Source: Candidatus Nomurabacteria bacterium
GTDB lineage: Bacteria; Patescibacteriota; Minisyncoccia; Phycocordibacterales; UBA10002
Length of the DNA stretch: 64,000 bases
Assembly: GCA_943354745.1 (NCBI GenBank)
Contig: CALRDB010000001.1
Coordinates: 21,472-85,471, forward strand
Direction of reading: 5' to 3'
How positions within the stretch are numbered: the stretch's first letter is position 1; each line of letters opens with the position of its first letter. Positions 25,686 to 33,840 of this stretch are shown here, piece after piece. The notes beneath the pieces are model-generated. The model saw nothing but the letters and a program-made list of their open reading frames with translations. It was not told the DNA's origin and ran no database searches. A program made the position numbers and the translations under genes.

Positions 25686-26870
25686 ATGGTCGTTAAATTA
25701 GATAAACAACTTGGTGTACAACCGAAGGAGGTAACTTTTTGTACTCGGTGTGTTGTATCAAACCAGAGACCCCGCACTGTGTTTGATGCCGAGGGAGTTT
25801 GTAGTGCATGCAGATATGTGGAGCAAAAACGTAGCCATATTGATTGGGAGAAACGGGAGCGGGAACTTCAGGCACTTTGTGACAAACATCGCTCAACAAA
25901 TGGAGATTTCGACGTGATTGTGCCGTCGAGCGGCGGGAAGGATAGTGGATACACGGCCCATCTCCTTAAGGAGAAATATGGTATGCACCCGCTCTGTGTT
26001 ACGTGGGCACCGTTTATCTACACCGATATCGGCTGGAAGAATTTTCAGGATTTCGTGAAATCTGGATTTACGGTAATAAATTGCTTTCCAAACGGTGTCG
26101 TGCATCGAAAACTCGCGCGTGTCGCCTTTGAACAAAAAGGAGACGCGTGGGATCCGTTTACTTTCGGGCAGAAAGCGTACGCGTTTCATGTCGCGCTTAA
26201 ATGGAAAATCCCGCTCATTTTTTACGGAGAAAATGGGGAAGTGGAATATGGCGGTTCGATGCAAAATGCCACTAAACCGTTTGAATCAGTTTCGGATTGG
26301 GAAGCACTCTACTTCAAAGGTTCCGGAATCGATACACTGCTCAAAACCGGGGTTGACATGAACATTTTGTCAAAGGATGAAGCTAACGATCCTGTACTTA
26401 ATCTGTACCGCCCTCCCGCGCTCCGCGATATCGAACAGCTTGGAGCCGAAATGCATTGGCTTTCGTATTACCGAAACTGGATACCGCAAGAGAATTTCTA
26501 TTACGCGCAGAAACACACCGGTTTTACGGTGAATGAGGACGGCCGTTCAGAGGGTACCTATTCAAAGTACGCTAGCTTGGACGACAAAACGGACGGATTC
26601 CATTTTTATCTCGGTTTTATAAAATTCGGCCTGGGACGAGCAACAAGAGACGCTATGATGGAAATTCGTTCGGGGCATATCACAAGAGAGGAAGGGGTCG
26701 CGCTCGTGCGTCGTTTCGACGGCGAGTTTCCCAAGAAATATCTTAAGGATTTTTTGGAGTACCTCGGTATTACCGAGAAACATTTCTGGGAAGTTGTGGA
26801 CTCGTACCGTCCTCCTCATCTATGGGAAAAGATCAATGGCGAATGGAAGCTTAAATATCAAGTAACATAA
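25686..26870 (+). CDS. N-acetyl sugar amidotransferase (WbpG/PseA family)
   Basis: The 394-residue protein starts with a zinc-binding module, CTRC (about 19-22) and CSAC (about 45-48), and then the ATP-pyrophosphatase PP-loop SSGGKDSGYTAHLL near residue 79. These are the marks of the WbpG/PseA/LegA family, which activates an acetamido group with ATP and replaces its oxygen with ammonia to give an acetamidino group. The ammonia comes from the HisH/HisF-like pair directly upstream. The gene is 4 bases from the cytidylyltransferase gene, placing the modification in the nonulosonate pathway. Confidence 0.88.
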   Translation: MVVKLDKQLGVQPKEVTFCTRCVVSNQRPRTVFDAEGVCSACRYVEQKRSHIDWEKRERELQALCDKHRSTNGDFDVIVPSSGGKDSGYTAHLLKEKYGMHPLCVTWAPFIYTDIGWKNFQDFVKSGFTVINCFPNGVVHRKLARVAFEQKGDAWDPFTFGQKAYAFHVALKWKIPLIFYGENGEVEYGGSMQNATKPFESVSDWEALYFKGSGIDTLLKTGVDMNILSKDEANDPVLNLYRPPALRDIEQLGAEMHWLSYYRNWIPQENFYYAQKHTGFTVNEDGRSEGTYSKYASLDDKTDGFHFYLGFIKFGLGRATRDAMMEIRSGHITREEGVALVRRFDGEFPKKYLKDFLEYLGITEKHFWEVVDSYRPPHLWEKINGEWKLKYQVT

Positions 26871-26873
26871 TAT

Positions 26874-27587
26874 ATGAACGTCCTTGCGTATATTCCAGCC
26901 CGTGGCGGGTCCAAACGAATCCCGAATAAAAACATTCGAGATTTTTGCGGCAAGCCACTTATCGCCTACGCTATCGAGCAAGGCAAGGCGCACCCGCGCG
27001 TCGACCGCGTGATAGTCGATACGGACGATGAGGAAATCGCCACTGTCGCAAAAAAATATCAAGCCGACGTCCCGTTTTTGCGTCCCAAAGAACTTGCCAC
27101 CGATACCGCACAGGCGTCCGACGCGCTTCTGTATCTTTTGGAACGGCTGAAAAAGGATGAAGGATATGAGCCGACGCATATTCTGCTCTTGCAAACCACC
27201 TCGCCCCTTCGTGAAATGCGCGATATCGACGCCTGCTTCGAAATGATGGATAAAACGAATGCCGCGACGGTGCTTACGGTCGCCTCAACCCACCCCCGCA
27301 TCTATTTCCTTGATTCCGAAAACCGCCTTATTCTCGCCAATAAAGAGATACACGATTCAAGCAACATGCAGGCGTGGCCGAAAGGGTATCTCCTCAACGG
27401 CTGTTTTGTGTATATCATTACGGTTTCGGCGTTCCTACAAAATAAGAAAATCCTTGCGGACGATACCCGCGGAGTCGTTTGCGATAGGTGGCGCTCGGTG
27501 GACCTCGACGAACCGGAAGACTTTGTACTCGCAGAACTTTTGTATAAGCACAAGAAAGAAATAGAAGCTAACATAAAAAAAATATGA
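26874..27587 (+). CDS. CMP-nonulosonate cytidylyltransferase (NeuA/LegF-like)
   Basis: The 237-residue enzyme begins AYIPARGGSKRIPNKNI, the CTP-binding loop of CMP-sialate synthetases, followed by a TDDEEIA motif, LLLQTTSPLR and the conserved RWRSVDLDEPEDF near the C-terminus. It activates the nonulosonic acid made by the NeuB-like enzyme at 28592. The flanking genes (amidotransferase, NeuB, NeuC, LegC, LegB) make legionaminic acid or a derivative the probable substrate. It overlaps the next gene by 4 bases. Confidence 0.88.
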   Translation: MNVLAYIPARGGSKRIPNKNIRDFCGKPLIAYAIEQGKAHPRVDRVIVDTDDEEIATVAKKYQADVPFLRPKELATDTAQASDALLYLLERLKKDEGYEPTHILLLQTTSPLREMRDIDACFEMMDKTNAATVLTVASTHPRIYFLDSENRLILANKEIHDSSNMQAWPKGYLLNGCFVYIITVSAFLQNKKILADDTRGVVCDRWRSVDLDEPEDFVLAELLYKHKKEIEANIKKI

Positions 27588-28555
27588 GGTTTTTTGTCGT
27601 CGGCTTAGGCTCGATGGGGAAACGGCGTGTCCGCAACCTTCAGGCAAACGGTGAAAAAGATATCACCGGTTTTGATATTCGTCCCGACCGTATCGCGGAA
27701 GCGAAAGAAAAGTACGGCATCAAAACGGTAGACGCACTCGCGGACATGCCTCCGAGTGATTTTGATGCATTGATTATTTCCGTGTCTCCCGATGTGCACG
27801 GAGACTACATCCGGTATGCGCTGAAACACAAAAAACACTTCTTTGTGGAGCACCCGACCAGTGACGATGGCTACAAGGAAGTCATCGCGGACAGGAGCGC
27901 CATCGTAAAGGCGCCATCGTGCACGTTCCTATTCAACCCCGCTATAAAAATAATGAAGCAGATTCTAGAGAAGGGAACGATAGGAAAAGTGCTCGCGTTT
28001 CAATATCATATGGGACAGTATCTTCCCGATTGGCATCCGTGGGAAGATTACCGCGACGTCTATTTTTCTAAAAAAGAAACAAGCGCGTGTCGTGAAATGT
28101 TTTGTTTCGAACTTATCTGGCTCAATTCGCTTATTGGCGCGCAGGTGAAGGAGGTACGTGGCACCATCACGAAACTGACTGACCTCGACATGGATGCCGA
28201 TGACACCGTCACGGCGACCCTTCTCTACGAGAACAACGTGCATGGCACTCTACTCATCGATGTCATATCACGAAAACCTTTTCGCACGCTCCGCACCCTC
28301 GGTTCCGAAGGGGTGCTTGAGTGGGAGAGGTTTGACTACGCGCTTAAAGTTTTTAACGTGGGCACCAAAAAAACCGAGGTTATTCCCATTCCCAAAGGCA
28401 ATCCCGAAAAAGGCTATGTGAACGAAGAGGAGATGTATGTCGATGAGATTAAGGCATTTTTGGACGCAATCAAAGAGCGGAGGATATACCCATATTCATT
28501 CGAGGAAAACCTAAGAAAACTGGTACTGCTTGAAAACCTCAAAAAGCAGTCCTAG
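27584..28555 (+). CDS. Gfo/Idh/MocA family oxidoreductase in the legionaminic-type operon
   Basis: The 323-residue protein has a VVGLGSMGKRRVRNL Rossmann motif and the FVEHPTS variant of the usual EKP signature: Lys is replaced by His in EHP. In this family that Lys often takes part in catalysis, so the substitution is notable. The C-terminal domain has YHMGQYLPDWHPWEDYR. It is translationally coupled to the cytidylyltransferase gene. Similar oxidoreductases occur in Leg/Pse clusters, where their exact step is not settled. Confidence 0.75.
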   Translation: MRFFVVGLGSMGKRRVRNLQANGEKDITGFDIRPDRIAEAKEKYGIKTVDALADMPPSDFDALIISVSPDVHGDYIRYALKHKKHFFVEHPTSDDGYKEVIADRSAIVKAPSCTFLFNPAIKIMKQILEKGTIGKVLAFQYHMGQYLPDWHPWEDYRDVYFSKKETSACREMFCFELIWLNSLIGAQVKEVRGTITKLTDLDMDADDTVTATLLYENNVHGTLLIDVISRKPFRTLRTLGSEGVLEWERFDYALKVFNVGTKKTEVIPIPKGNPEKGYVNEEEMYVDEIKAFLDAIKERRIYPYSFEENLRKLVLLENLKKQS

Positions 28556-28591
28556 AACTAAGAGTGCCTCTTTCGGGTTATCAAAGGTATC

Positions 28592-29659
28592 ATGAAAAGA
28601 AATATCCTTAGCATTGGTAATAAAATTGTCGGAACAGGACACCCTGTGTTTATTATTGCCGAGGCTGGGGTGAACCATAACGGGAAACTCTCGCTTGCAA
28701 AAAAACTTATTGATGCCGCCGTAAAGGCTGGCGCTGATGCCGTAAAGTTTCAGACCTTCGACCCCGATACGCTTGTGACCAAGGGGGCTTCGAAGGCAAC
28801 CTATCAGGATAAGAACGAAGAAACAGAGGGTGCAGGAGAAACCCAATACGCGATGCTGAGGCGCCTCATGCTCAAACGCGAGTATCATCCTGAACTCAAA
28901 AAATACGCGGAGCAAAAAGGCATTATGTTCCTCTCCACGCCGTTCTCGCTCTCCGACGCGGAGTTTTTGCGGGACCTCGGCATCGTGGCACTCAAAGTCG
29001 GTTCAAGTGATACGAACAATATCCCGTACCTTCGCACTATCGCGAAGTGGAAGCTCCCGATTATTCTTTCGACCGGCATGTCGGATTTACCCCTTCTTCA
29101 CGAATCGATTACAGCGATACGGAAAGCGGGGAATAATGACCTTATTGTTCTGCACTGTACCACCAATTATCCTACGCCTATCCAAGAAGTGAATTTGCGA
29201 GCAATGCAAACGCTCGAACAAGAACTCAACGTTACTGTCGGATTTTCCGACCACACGGAAGGTATCGTTGCTCCGGTTCTTTCTGTCGCTCTGGGTGCGT
29301 CGATGATCGAAAAGCACCTGACGCTCGACAAGACCATGCCGGGACCAGATCATAAAGCTTCGCTTGACCCGAAAGGGTTTAAGGAAATGGTTACTGTTGT
29401 TCGCGATGCAGAGCAGGCACTGGGTACGGGGAAAAAGAATCTCTTTGCAAGTGAAATGGAAATAGCCAAAGTTGCTCGCAAGAGTTTGGTGACTTTGCGT
29501 CCGGTCAAAAAAGGTGAGAAGTTCACCGAAAAGAATCTTACTGTCAAACGTCCGGGGACTGGACTCCCTCCAAGAGATTTTGACAAGGTCATCGGTACAA
29601 GAGCAACAAAGGATATTAAGGCAGACTGCCTTCTCATTGTTCATGATTACTCCGCTTAA
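28592..29659 (+). CDS. Nonulosonic acid synthase (NeuB/LegI-like)
   Basis: The 355-residue protein has FIIAEAGVNHNGKL at the N-terminus, AVKFQTFDPDTLVT, FSDHTEG, and MIEKHLTLDKTMPGPDHKASLDP, followed by a C-terminal SAF (antifreeze-like) domain with RPGTGLPP. NeuB enzymes condense phosphoenolpyruvate with an N-acetylhexosamine to form the nine-carbon acid. In this operon the substrate would be 2,4-diacylamino-2,4,6-trideoxymannose, giving legionaminic acid. The following 2-epimerase gene overlaps it by 17 bases. Confidence 0.9.
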   Translation: MKRNILSIGNKIVGTGHPVFIIAEAGVNHNGKLSLAKKLIDAAVKAGADAVKFQTFDPDTLVTKGASKATYQDKNEETEGAGETQYAMLRRLMLKREYHPELKKYAEQKGIMFLSTPFSLSDAEFLRDLGIVALKVGSSDTNNIPYLRTIAKWKLPIILSTGMSDLPLLHESITAIRKAGNNDLIVLHCTTNYPTPIQEVNLRAMQTLEQELNVTVGFSDHTEGIVAPVLSVALGASMIEKHLTLDKTMPGPDHKASLDPKGFKEMVTVVRDAEQALGTGKKNLFASEMEIAKVARKSLVTLRPVKKGEKFTEKNLTVKRPGTGLPPRDFDKVIGTRATKDIKADCLLIVHDYSA

Positions 29660-30797
29660 GAAAATAGCATACATTTCCGGAACCCGAGCCGACTTTGGTC
29701 TAATGACCCCGGTGCTTCAGGTCATCGAAAAAAGAGAGAAGCACTCGCTTCAGGTCTACGCAACCGGCATGCATCTTATGCCACTCTTTGGGGAAACGAT
29801 ACACGAAGTTAGGAAACTATTTCCGAATGTAAGGCGTATCGAAGGAGTTTTTGAAAGTGATGAACGCGCCGGTATGGCGCGATTCGCCGGCGCGTTTCTC
29901 CCTAATGTCGTGGAAGCTCTGATTACCGAAAGGCCGGATTTTGTACTGATTTTGGGTGATCGAATAGAAATGCTCGTCGTTGCCGTTGCTTGTTTGTATC
30001 TAAGTATTCCCACCGGGCATCTTCATGGCGGGGAACGGACCGCCACCGTTGATGATGTGGCGCGTCACGCTATTTCAAAACTAGTCTCTTTGCATTTGAC
30101 GACCACGGAGGATTCCGCAAAACGCCTGCGGAACATGGGGGAGGAAGAGTGGCGCATTCACATTGTCGGAGCTCCCGCCTTAGATACGATACGTCTTGCG
30201 ACGCTTCCCACACGGAAAGAATTATGTGAAAGATTAAAACTTGATTCATCTAAACCTTTTATTTTACTTGTGCAGCATGCAGTAAGCGACGAGACGAAAA
30301 AAGTGGGGGAGCAGATACTGGAAACACTCGCCGCGGTAAAGTCGTTTTCACTACCGGTTGTCGCGATATATCCAAATGCCGATTCCGGTGGCATGCGAAT
30401 TATCGCTGAAATCGAGAAGGAGAGAGGGAATCCGCTCTTTTCCATTTTTCCGAACATATCACATACCGATTTCCTCGCGCTTGAACGCGAGGCGGCAGTT
30501 TGGGTCGGAAATTCAAGTGGGGCACTTATCGAATCATCTTCTTTCGGAACTCCCGTCGTTAACGTGGGAACACGGCAGAAGGGAAGAGTCCGTGGAGAAA
30601 ACGTCATTGATGCCGGCTACAATAAAATAGAAATACAAAACGCTATCCAGAAATCTCTACATGACGAGAACTATAGACGGTATCTCAAGACTATTTCGAA
30701 TCCCTGGGGCGACGGGCATACCGGTGAAAAGGTGGCCAACATACTTGGGAATCTTGAAGAACCGGCAAAGCTTTTATCGAAACAAATAGCGTATTGA
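29643..30797 (+). CDS. UDP-N-acetylglucosamine 2-epimerase, hydrolysing (NeuC/LegG-like)
   Basis: The 384-residue GT-B fold protein starts with KIAYISGTRADFGLMTPVLQ, the NeuC-type signature, and has HLHGGERTATVDDVARHAISKLVSLHLTT and NSSGALIESSSFGTPVVNVG. It hydrolyses the UDP-sugar while inverting C2, giving the free manno-configured sugar for the synthase upstream. The ATG at 29643 is preferred because homology begins there; longer starts run back into the neuB-like gene. The extra N-acyl group expected in the Leg pathway would make its substrate a 2,4-diamido UDP-sugar. Confidence 0.88.
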   Translation: MITPLKKIAYISGTRADFGLMTPVLQVIEKREKHSLQVYATGMHLMPLFGETIHEVRKLFPNVRRIEGVFESDERAGMARFAGAFLPNVVEALITERPDFVLILGDRIEMLVVAVACLYLSIPTGHLHGGERTATVDDVARHAISKLVSLHLTTTEDSAKRLRNMGEEEWRIHIVGAPALDTIRLATLPTRKELCERLKLDSSKPFILLVQHAVSDETKKVGEQILETLAAVKSFSLPVVAIYPNADSGGMRIIAEIEKERGNPLFSIFPNISHTDFLALEREAAVWVGNSSGALIESSSFGTPVVNVGTRQKGRVRGENVIDAGYNKIEIQNAIQKSLHDENYRRYLKTISNPWGDGHTGEKVANILGNLEEPAKLLSKQIAY

Positions 30798-30803
30798 TAC
30801 TGT

Positions 30804-30809
30804 TATAGT
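30804..30809 (+). promoter_or_regulatory. Extended -10 element before the formyltransferase gene
   Basis: TGT-TATAGT (TG at 30801-30802) lies 7 bases before the ATG at 30817. No clear -35 box. Confidence 0.45.
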
Positions 30810-30816
30810 AAGCACA

Positions 30817-31632
30817 ATGAACGGTGGTGAACAAAAGAAAATACGGCGGGCAATCTTGCTCGGAAGGAAAGAAGGAGCAGCGGACGCTCTCTCTTTTTTG
30901 CTTGAGCAAGGTGTTACTGTTCCTTTAGTTGTTGCACAGAAAGATGAGCTAGTGGGACGTTCTCTCGCTAAAGAAGCCCAACGGAGACACATTCCGGTTT
31001 TCGGAAATACTCACGACGTCTACGCGCTCTTAGAAAAAAACGATCCGCTGGTGCAAGACATTGATCTCGTCATCTCTTTTCTATTTTGGCAGAAGATACG
31101 GGAGCCCGTCATTAAACTCGGGAAACAGGGGTGTATTAATTTCCACCCCGCCCCGCTACCTGACTATAAAGGAAGAGCAGGGTATAATACGGCGGTTCTT
31201 GATTGTCGGAAAACATTCGGAGTGAGTGCTCACTTCATTGATGCCGAAGAATTTGATACTGGTCCGATTATCGAGGTCTTGACATTCCCGCTCGACACTA
31301 ACTTAGCAACGGCGCTTTCGCTGGAACGGGAATCGCAAAAACATCTTCTCTCACTTTTCAAGAAGGTACTAAATCGCTTCATAATGGGTTTGACAATACT
31401 GACCACACCTAACATCGGTGGATTGTATCTCAACAGCGTTGAGCTTGAAGCACTGAAACAAATTGATCCAGAGAATGATTCTGCGGAAGAAGTCGAAAGA
31501 AAAATACGGGCGTTCTTCTTCCCTCCGCATCACGGAGCGAAGATTACAATTCAAGGGAAGTCCTTCACTCTAATTGATGAGAAAATATTGAAATGGTTAG
31601 CGGACATACTTGCGAAGCGTACTGATGTATAA
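30817..31632 (+). CDS. Sugar N-formyltransferase (methionyl-tRNA formyltransferase-like fold)
   Basis: The 271-residue protein has the formyltransferase core with Asn108 and His110 in INFHPAPLPDYKG and Asp147 in EEFDTGPI, which is the catalytic Asn-His-Asp set. It lacks the tRNA-binding OB domain of Fmt; the C-terminal part is short and different. Sugar formyltransferases (WbkC, VioF, Qdt types) add a formyl group from 10-formyl-tetrahydrofolate to an amino sugar. It stands beside the LegC aminotransferase, where an N-acetyltransferase (LegH) is normally found. A 4-N-formyl intermediate is therefore suggested. Confidence 0.82.
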   Translation: MNGGEQKKIRRAILLGRKEGAADALSFLLEQGVTVPLVVAQKDELVGRSLAKEAQRRHIPVFGNTHDVYALLEKNDPLVQDIDLVISFLFWQKIREPVIKLGKQGCINFHPAPLPDYKGRAGYNTAVLDCRKTFGVSAHFIDAEEFDTGPIIEVLTFPLDTNLATALSLERESQKHLLSLFKKVLNRFIMGLTILTTPNIGGLYLNSVELEALKQIDPENDSAEEVERKIRAFFFPPHHGAKITIQGKSFTLIDEKILKWLADILAKRTDV

Positions 31633-31646
31633 AATCACTTTTTTCA

Positions 31647-32774
31647 ATGAAACAGTACCCTCTCGCAAAACCTCATATCGGTAAAAAAGAAGAACGTGCG
31701 GTACTCGAAGTACTGCGTTCGGGTGTCTTAAGTATGGGTCCAAAAGTAGAAGCTTTTGAAAAACGTTTTGCTCGTTTTGTCGGCACTAAGTATGCCGTTG
31801 CTGTTTCAAGCGGAACTGCCGGCCTTCATCTAGCCCTTATTGGCGCAAATATCGGTCATGGCGACGAAGTGATTACCACTCCCTTTTCCTTTATTGCTTC
31901 TGCAAACGCTATTTTATATGTTGGTGCAAGACCGGTATTTGTCGACGTCGATCCCGTGACCTATAACATGGATCCGAAAAATATTGAAGCAGCCATTACT
32001 TCAAAGACAAAAGCGATACTCGTTGTGCATATTCTTGGGCAGGCAGCTTCAATGAACGCGATATGTGCCATTGCCCGAAAACATAACTTAAAAATCGTCG
32101 AGGATGCCTGCGAAAGCATAGGCGCCACCTATAAGGTTGGAAAAAAGCTAGAGCAGACAGTTGGGACTTTTGGAGAGTCAGCGGTCTTCGCCTTTTATCC
32201 CAATAAGCAGATGACAACAGGGGAAGGTGGTATGATAGTGACGAACGACCAGAAGCTCGACGCTCTCTTTCGAAGTTTGCGAAATCAGGGGCGTTCGGCC
32301 GATATGAACTGGCTGGAACACCAGCGACTTGGTTACAATTATCGTCTTGATGAAATGAGTGCCGCACTCGGACTTGTACAGCTCCAAAATATAGAGACGT
32401 GTATTCGTGAACGGCAGAAAATTGCAACGTGGTATCAAGAGTTTTTGTCTCCATACTCAGCGTGTGTCACACCCCCGGCAACCGCCGCTGAAAATACGCA
32501 TACCTGGTTCGTGTACACAGTTCTCCTTCCGAAAGATGTTTCGCGCGAAAAAGTGATGAAGCGGCTTGAAGCGGAAGGCATTGCCACTAAACCGTATCTC
32601 CCTTCTATACATCTTTTCAGTTTTTATCGAGAGCAATTCGGCTTTTCCCCAGGTAACTTCCCGGTCTCCGAATTAGTTAGTAATAGGGCATTGGCGTTAC
32701 CGCTCTATATCGGCCTCAAGAAGACTGAGATAGCTTTTATTGTGAAAAAATTAATCACCTGTATTTCTAAGTAA
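31647..32774 (+). CDS. DegT/DnrJ/EryC1 aminotransferase (LegC-like)
   Basis: The 375-residue PLP enzyme has SSGTAGLHLAL, EDACESIGATY and the PLP lysine Lys187 in AFYPNKQMTTGEGG, then RSLRNQGR. It aminates the 4-keto group of the UDP-4-keto-6-deoxy-GlcNAc made by the dehydratase encoded just downstream (32787). The resulting 4-amino group is the natural target of the formyltransferase upstream. LegC function (equatorial amine, retaining series) is inferred from the neighbouring PglF-type dehydratase. Confidence 0.87.
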   Translation: MKQYPLAKPHIGKKEERAVLEVLRSGVLSMGPKVEAFEKRFARFVGTKYAVAVSSGTAGLHLALIGANIGHGDEVITTPFSFIASANAILYVGARPVFVDVDPVTYNMDPKNIEAAITSKTKAILVVHILGQAASMNAICAIARKHNLKIVEDACESIGATYKVGKKLEQTVGTFGESAVFAFYPNKQMTTGEGGMIVTNDQKLDALFRSLRNQGRSADMNWLEHQRLGYNYRLDEMSAALGLVQLQNIETCIRERQKIATWYQEFLSPYSACVTPPATAAENTHTWFVYTVLLPKDVSREKVMKRLEAEGIATKPYLPSIHLFSFYREQFGFSPGNFPVSELVSNRALALPLYIGLKKTEIAFIVKKLITCISK

Positions 32775-32786
32775 TCTTTTATCTCA

Positions 32787-33833
32787 ATGGGTGCCGCATT
32801 TAAAGGTAAAAATATATTGGTAACCGGTGGTACCGGATCAATCGGTTCGGAAATCGTCCGACAGATCTTGCCGCATAAGCCAAAAACTATCAGGGTCTTT
32901 GCTCGTCACGAAGATCGCCATTTTCAACTTATGCAAGAGTGGGCCGGACATGAGGGTGTTATCCGCTTTATCGTGGGTGATATCAGAGACAAAGAACGGT
33001 TGGCGCTGGCCATGGAGGGTATAGATATTGTGTTCCATGCGGCTGCGCTCAAACATGTTCCGCTGTGCGAATATAATCCGTTTGAAGCCGTCAAAACAAA
33101 TATTATCGGAACACAAAACGTGATTGAAACGGCTCGGAGTGCGCAGGTAAAGCAAGTCATTGGCATTTCGACCGATAAGGTAGCAGAACCGGAAAGTGTC
33201 CTCGGTGTCTCCAAGCTCATGGCAGAGAAATTATTTTTAGCCACCTACTTTTACAAGGGCAATACGCATACAAAGTTCACCTGTGTTCGGTTTGGTAACG
33301 TGTTAGGAAGCCGCGGTAGTATTCTTTCGCTCATTAAGTCGCATGTGGTCAATGGTACGCCTGTTCCGGTAACTGATCCGGCCATGACTCGTTTCTTTAT
33401 GACGATCCCCGAGGCGGTGAAATTGGTTCTTGACGCCTCGCTTCTCGGTAAGGGACAAGAAGTGTTTGTGCTTAAAATGTCTGCTGCGCGTCTCGGCGAT
33501 GTGGTTAAGGCCGCTCTTTCTTACTACGCCCCTCTTGTCGGTAAAAAACCTGATGATATCCCCACCACGATTATCGGAAGACGAAAAGGAGAGAAAATGC
33601 ATGAAAAGATGCTAGCGGATTATGAAATCTCAACAGCGCTCGAAACTGAGACAATGTACATCCTCACTCCTCAAGGAAATGCGTTTTCCGAATATACTAC
33701 GACGTACGCGGCCTCCCCAGTGCATATTTCAAAGAAAAGTTTTTCCTCAGAATTTGCCACCAAGCTTTCTGTACAGGAATTGCGGTCTCGAATTGAAAAG
33801 GCAGACATGGATCAGGCGAAAGAATCCCATTAA
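32787..33833 (+). CDS. UDP-N-acetylglucosamine 4,6-dehydratase, retaining type (LegB/PglF-like)
   Basis: The 348-residue SDR has VTGGTGSIGSEIVRQIL and HAAALKHVPLCEYNPFEAVKTNIIGTQN, the family hallmark. The active site has Asp130-Lys131 in STDK and Lys143. The usual Tyr of the Y-x3-K pair is Leu139. In PglF/CapD-type retaining dehydratases this position is Met rather than Tyr, whereas PseB has Tyr, so the protein fits the retaining group that feeds legionaminic acid. Compare the Tyr-containing paralogue at 37140. It supplies the 4-keto sugar for the aminotransferase upstream. Confidence 0.87.
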   Translation: MGAAFKGKNILVTGGTGSIGSEIVRQILPHKPKTIRVFARHEDRHFQLMQEWAGHEGVIRFIVGDIRDKERLALAMEGIDIVFHAAALKHVPLCEYNPFEAVKTNIIGTQNVIETARSAQVKQVIGISTDKVAEPESVLGVSKLMAEKLFLATYFYKGNTHTKFTCVRFGNVLGSRGSILSLIKSHVVNGTPVPVTDPAMTRFFMTIPEAVKLVLDASLLGKGQEVFVLKMSAARLGDVVKAALSYYAPLVGKKPDDIPTTIIGRRKGEKMHEKMLADYEISTALETETMYILTPQGNAFSEYTTTYAASPVHISKKSFSSEFATKLSVQELRSRIEKADMDQAKESH

Positions 33834-33840
33834 ATCTCCT

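Noticed and set aside
29514..29642. Longer N-terminus for the NeuC-like protein
   Set aside because: It would overlap the neuB-like gene by about 145 bases and adds no conserved residues.
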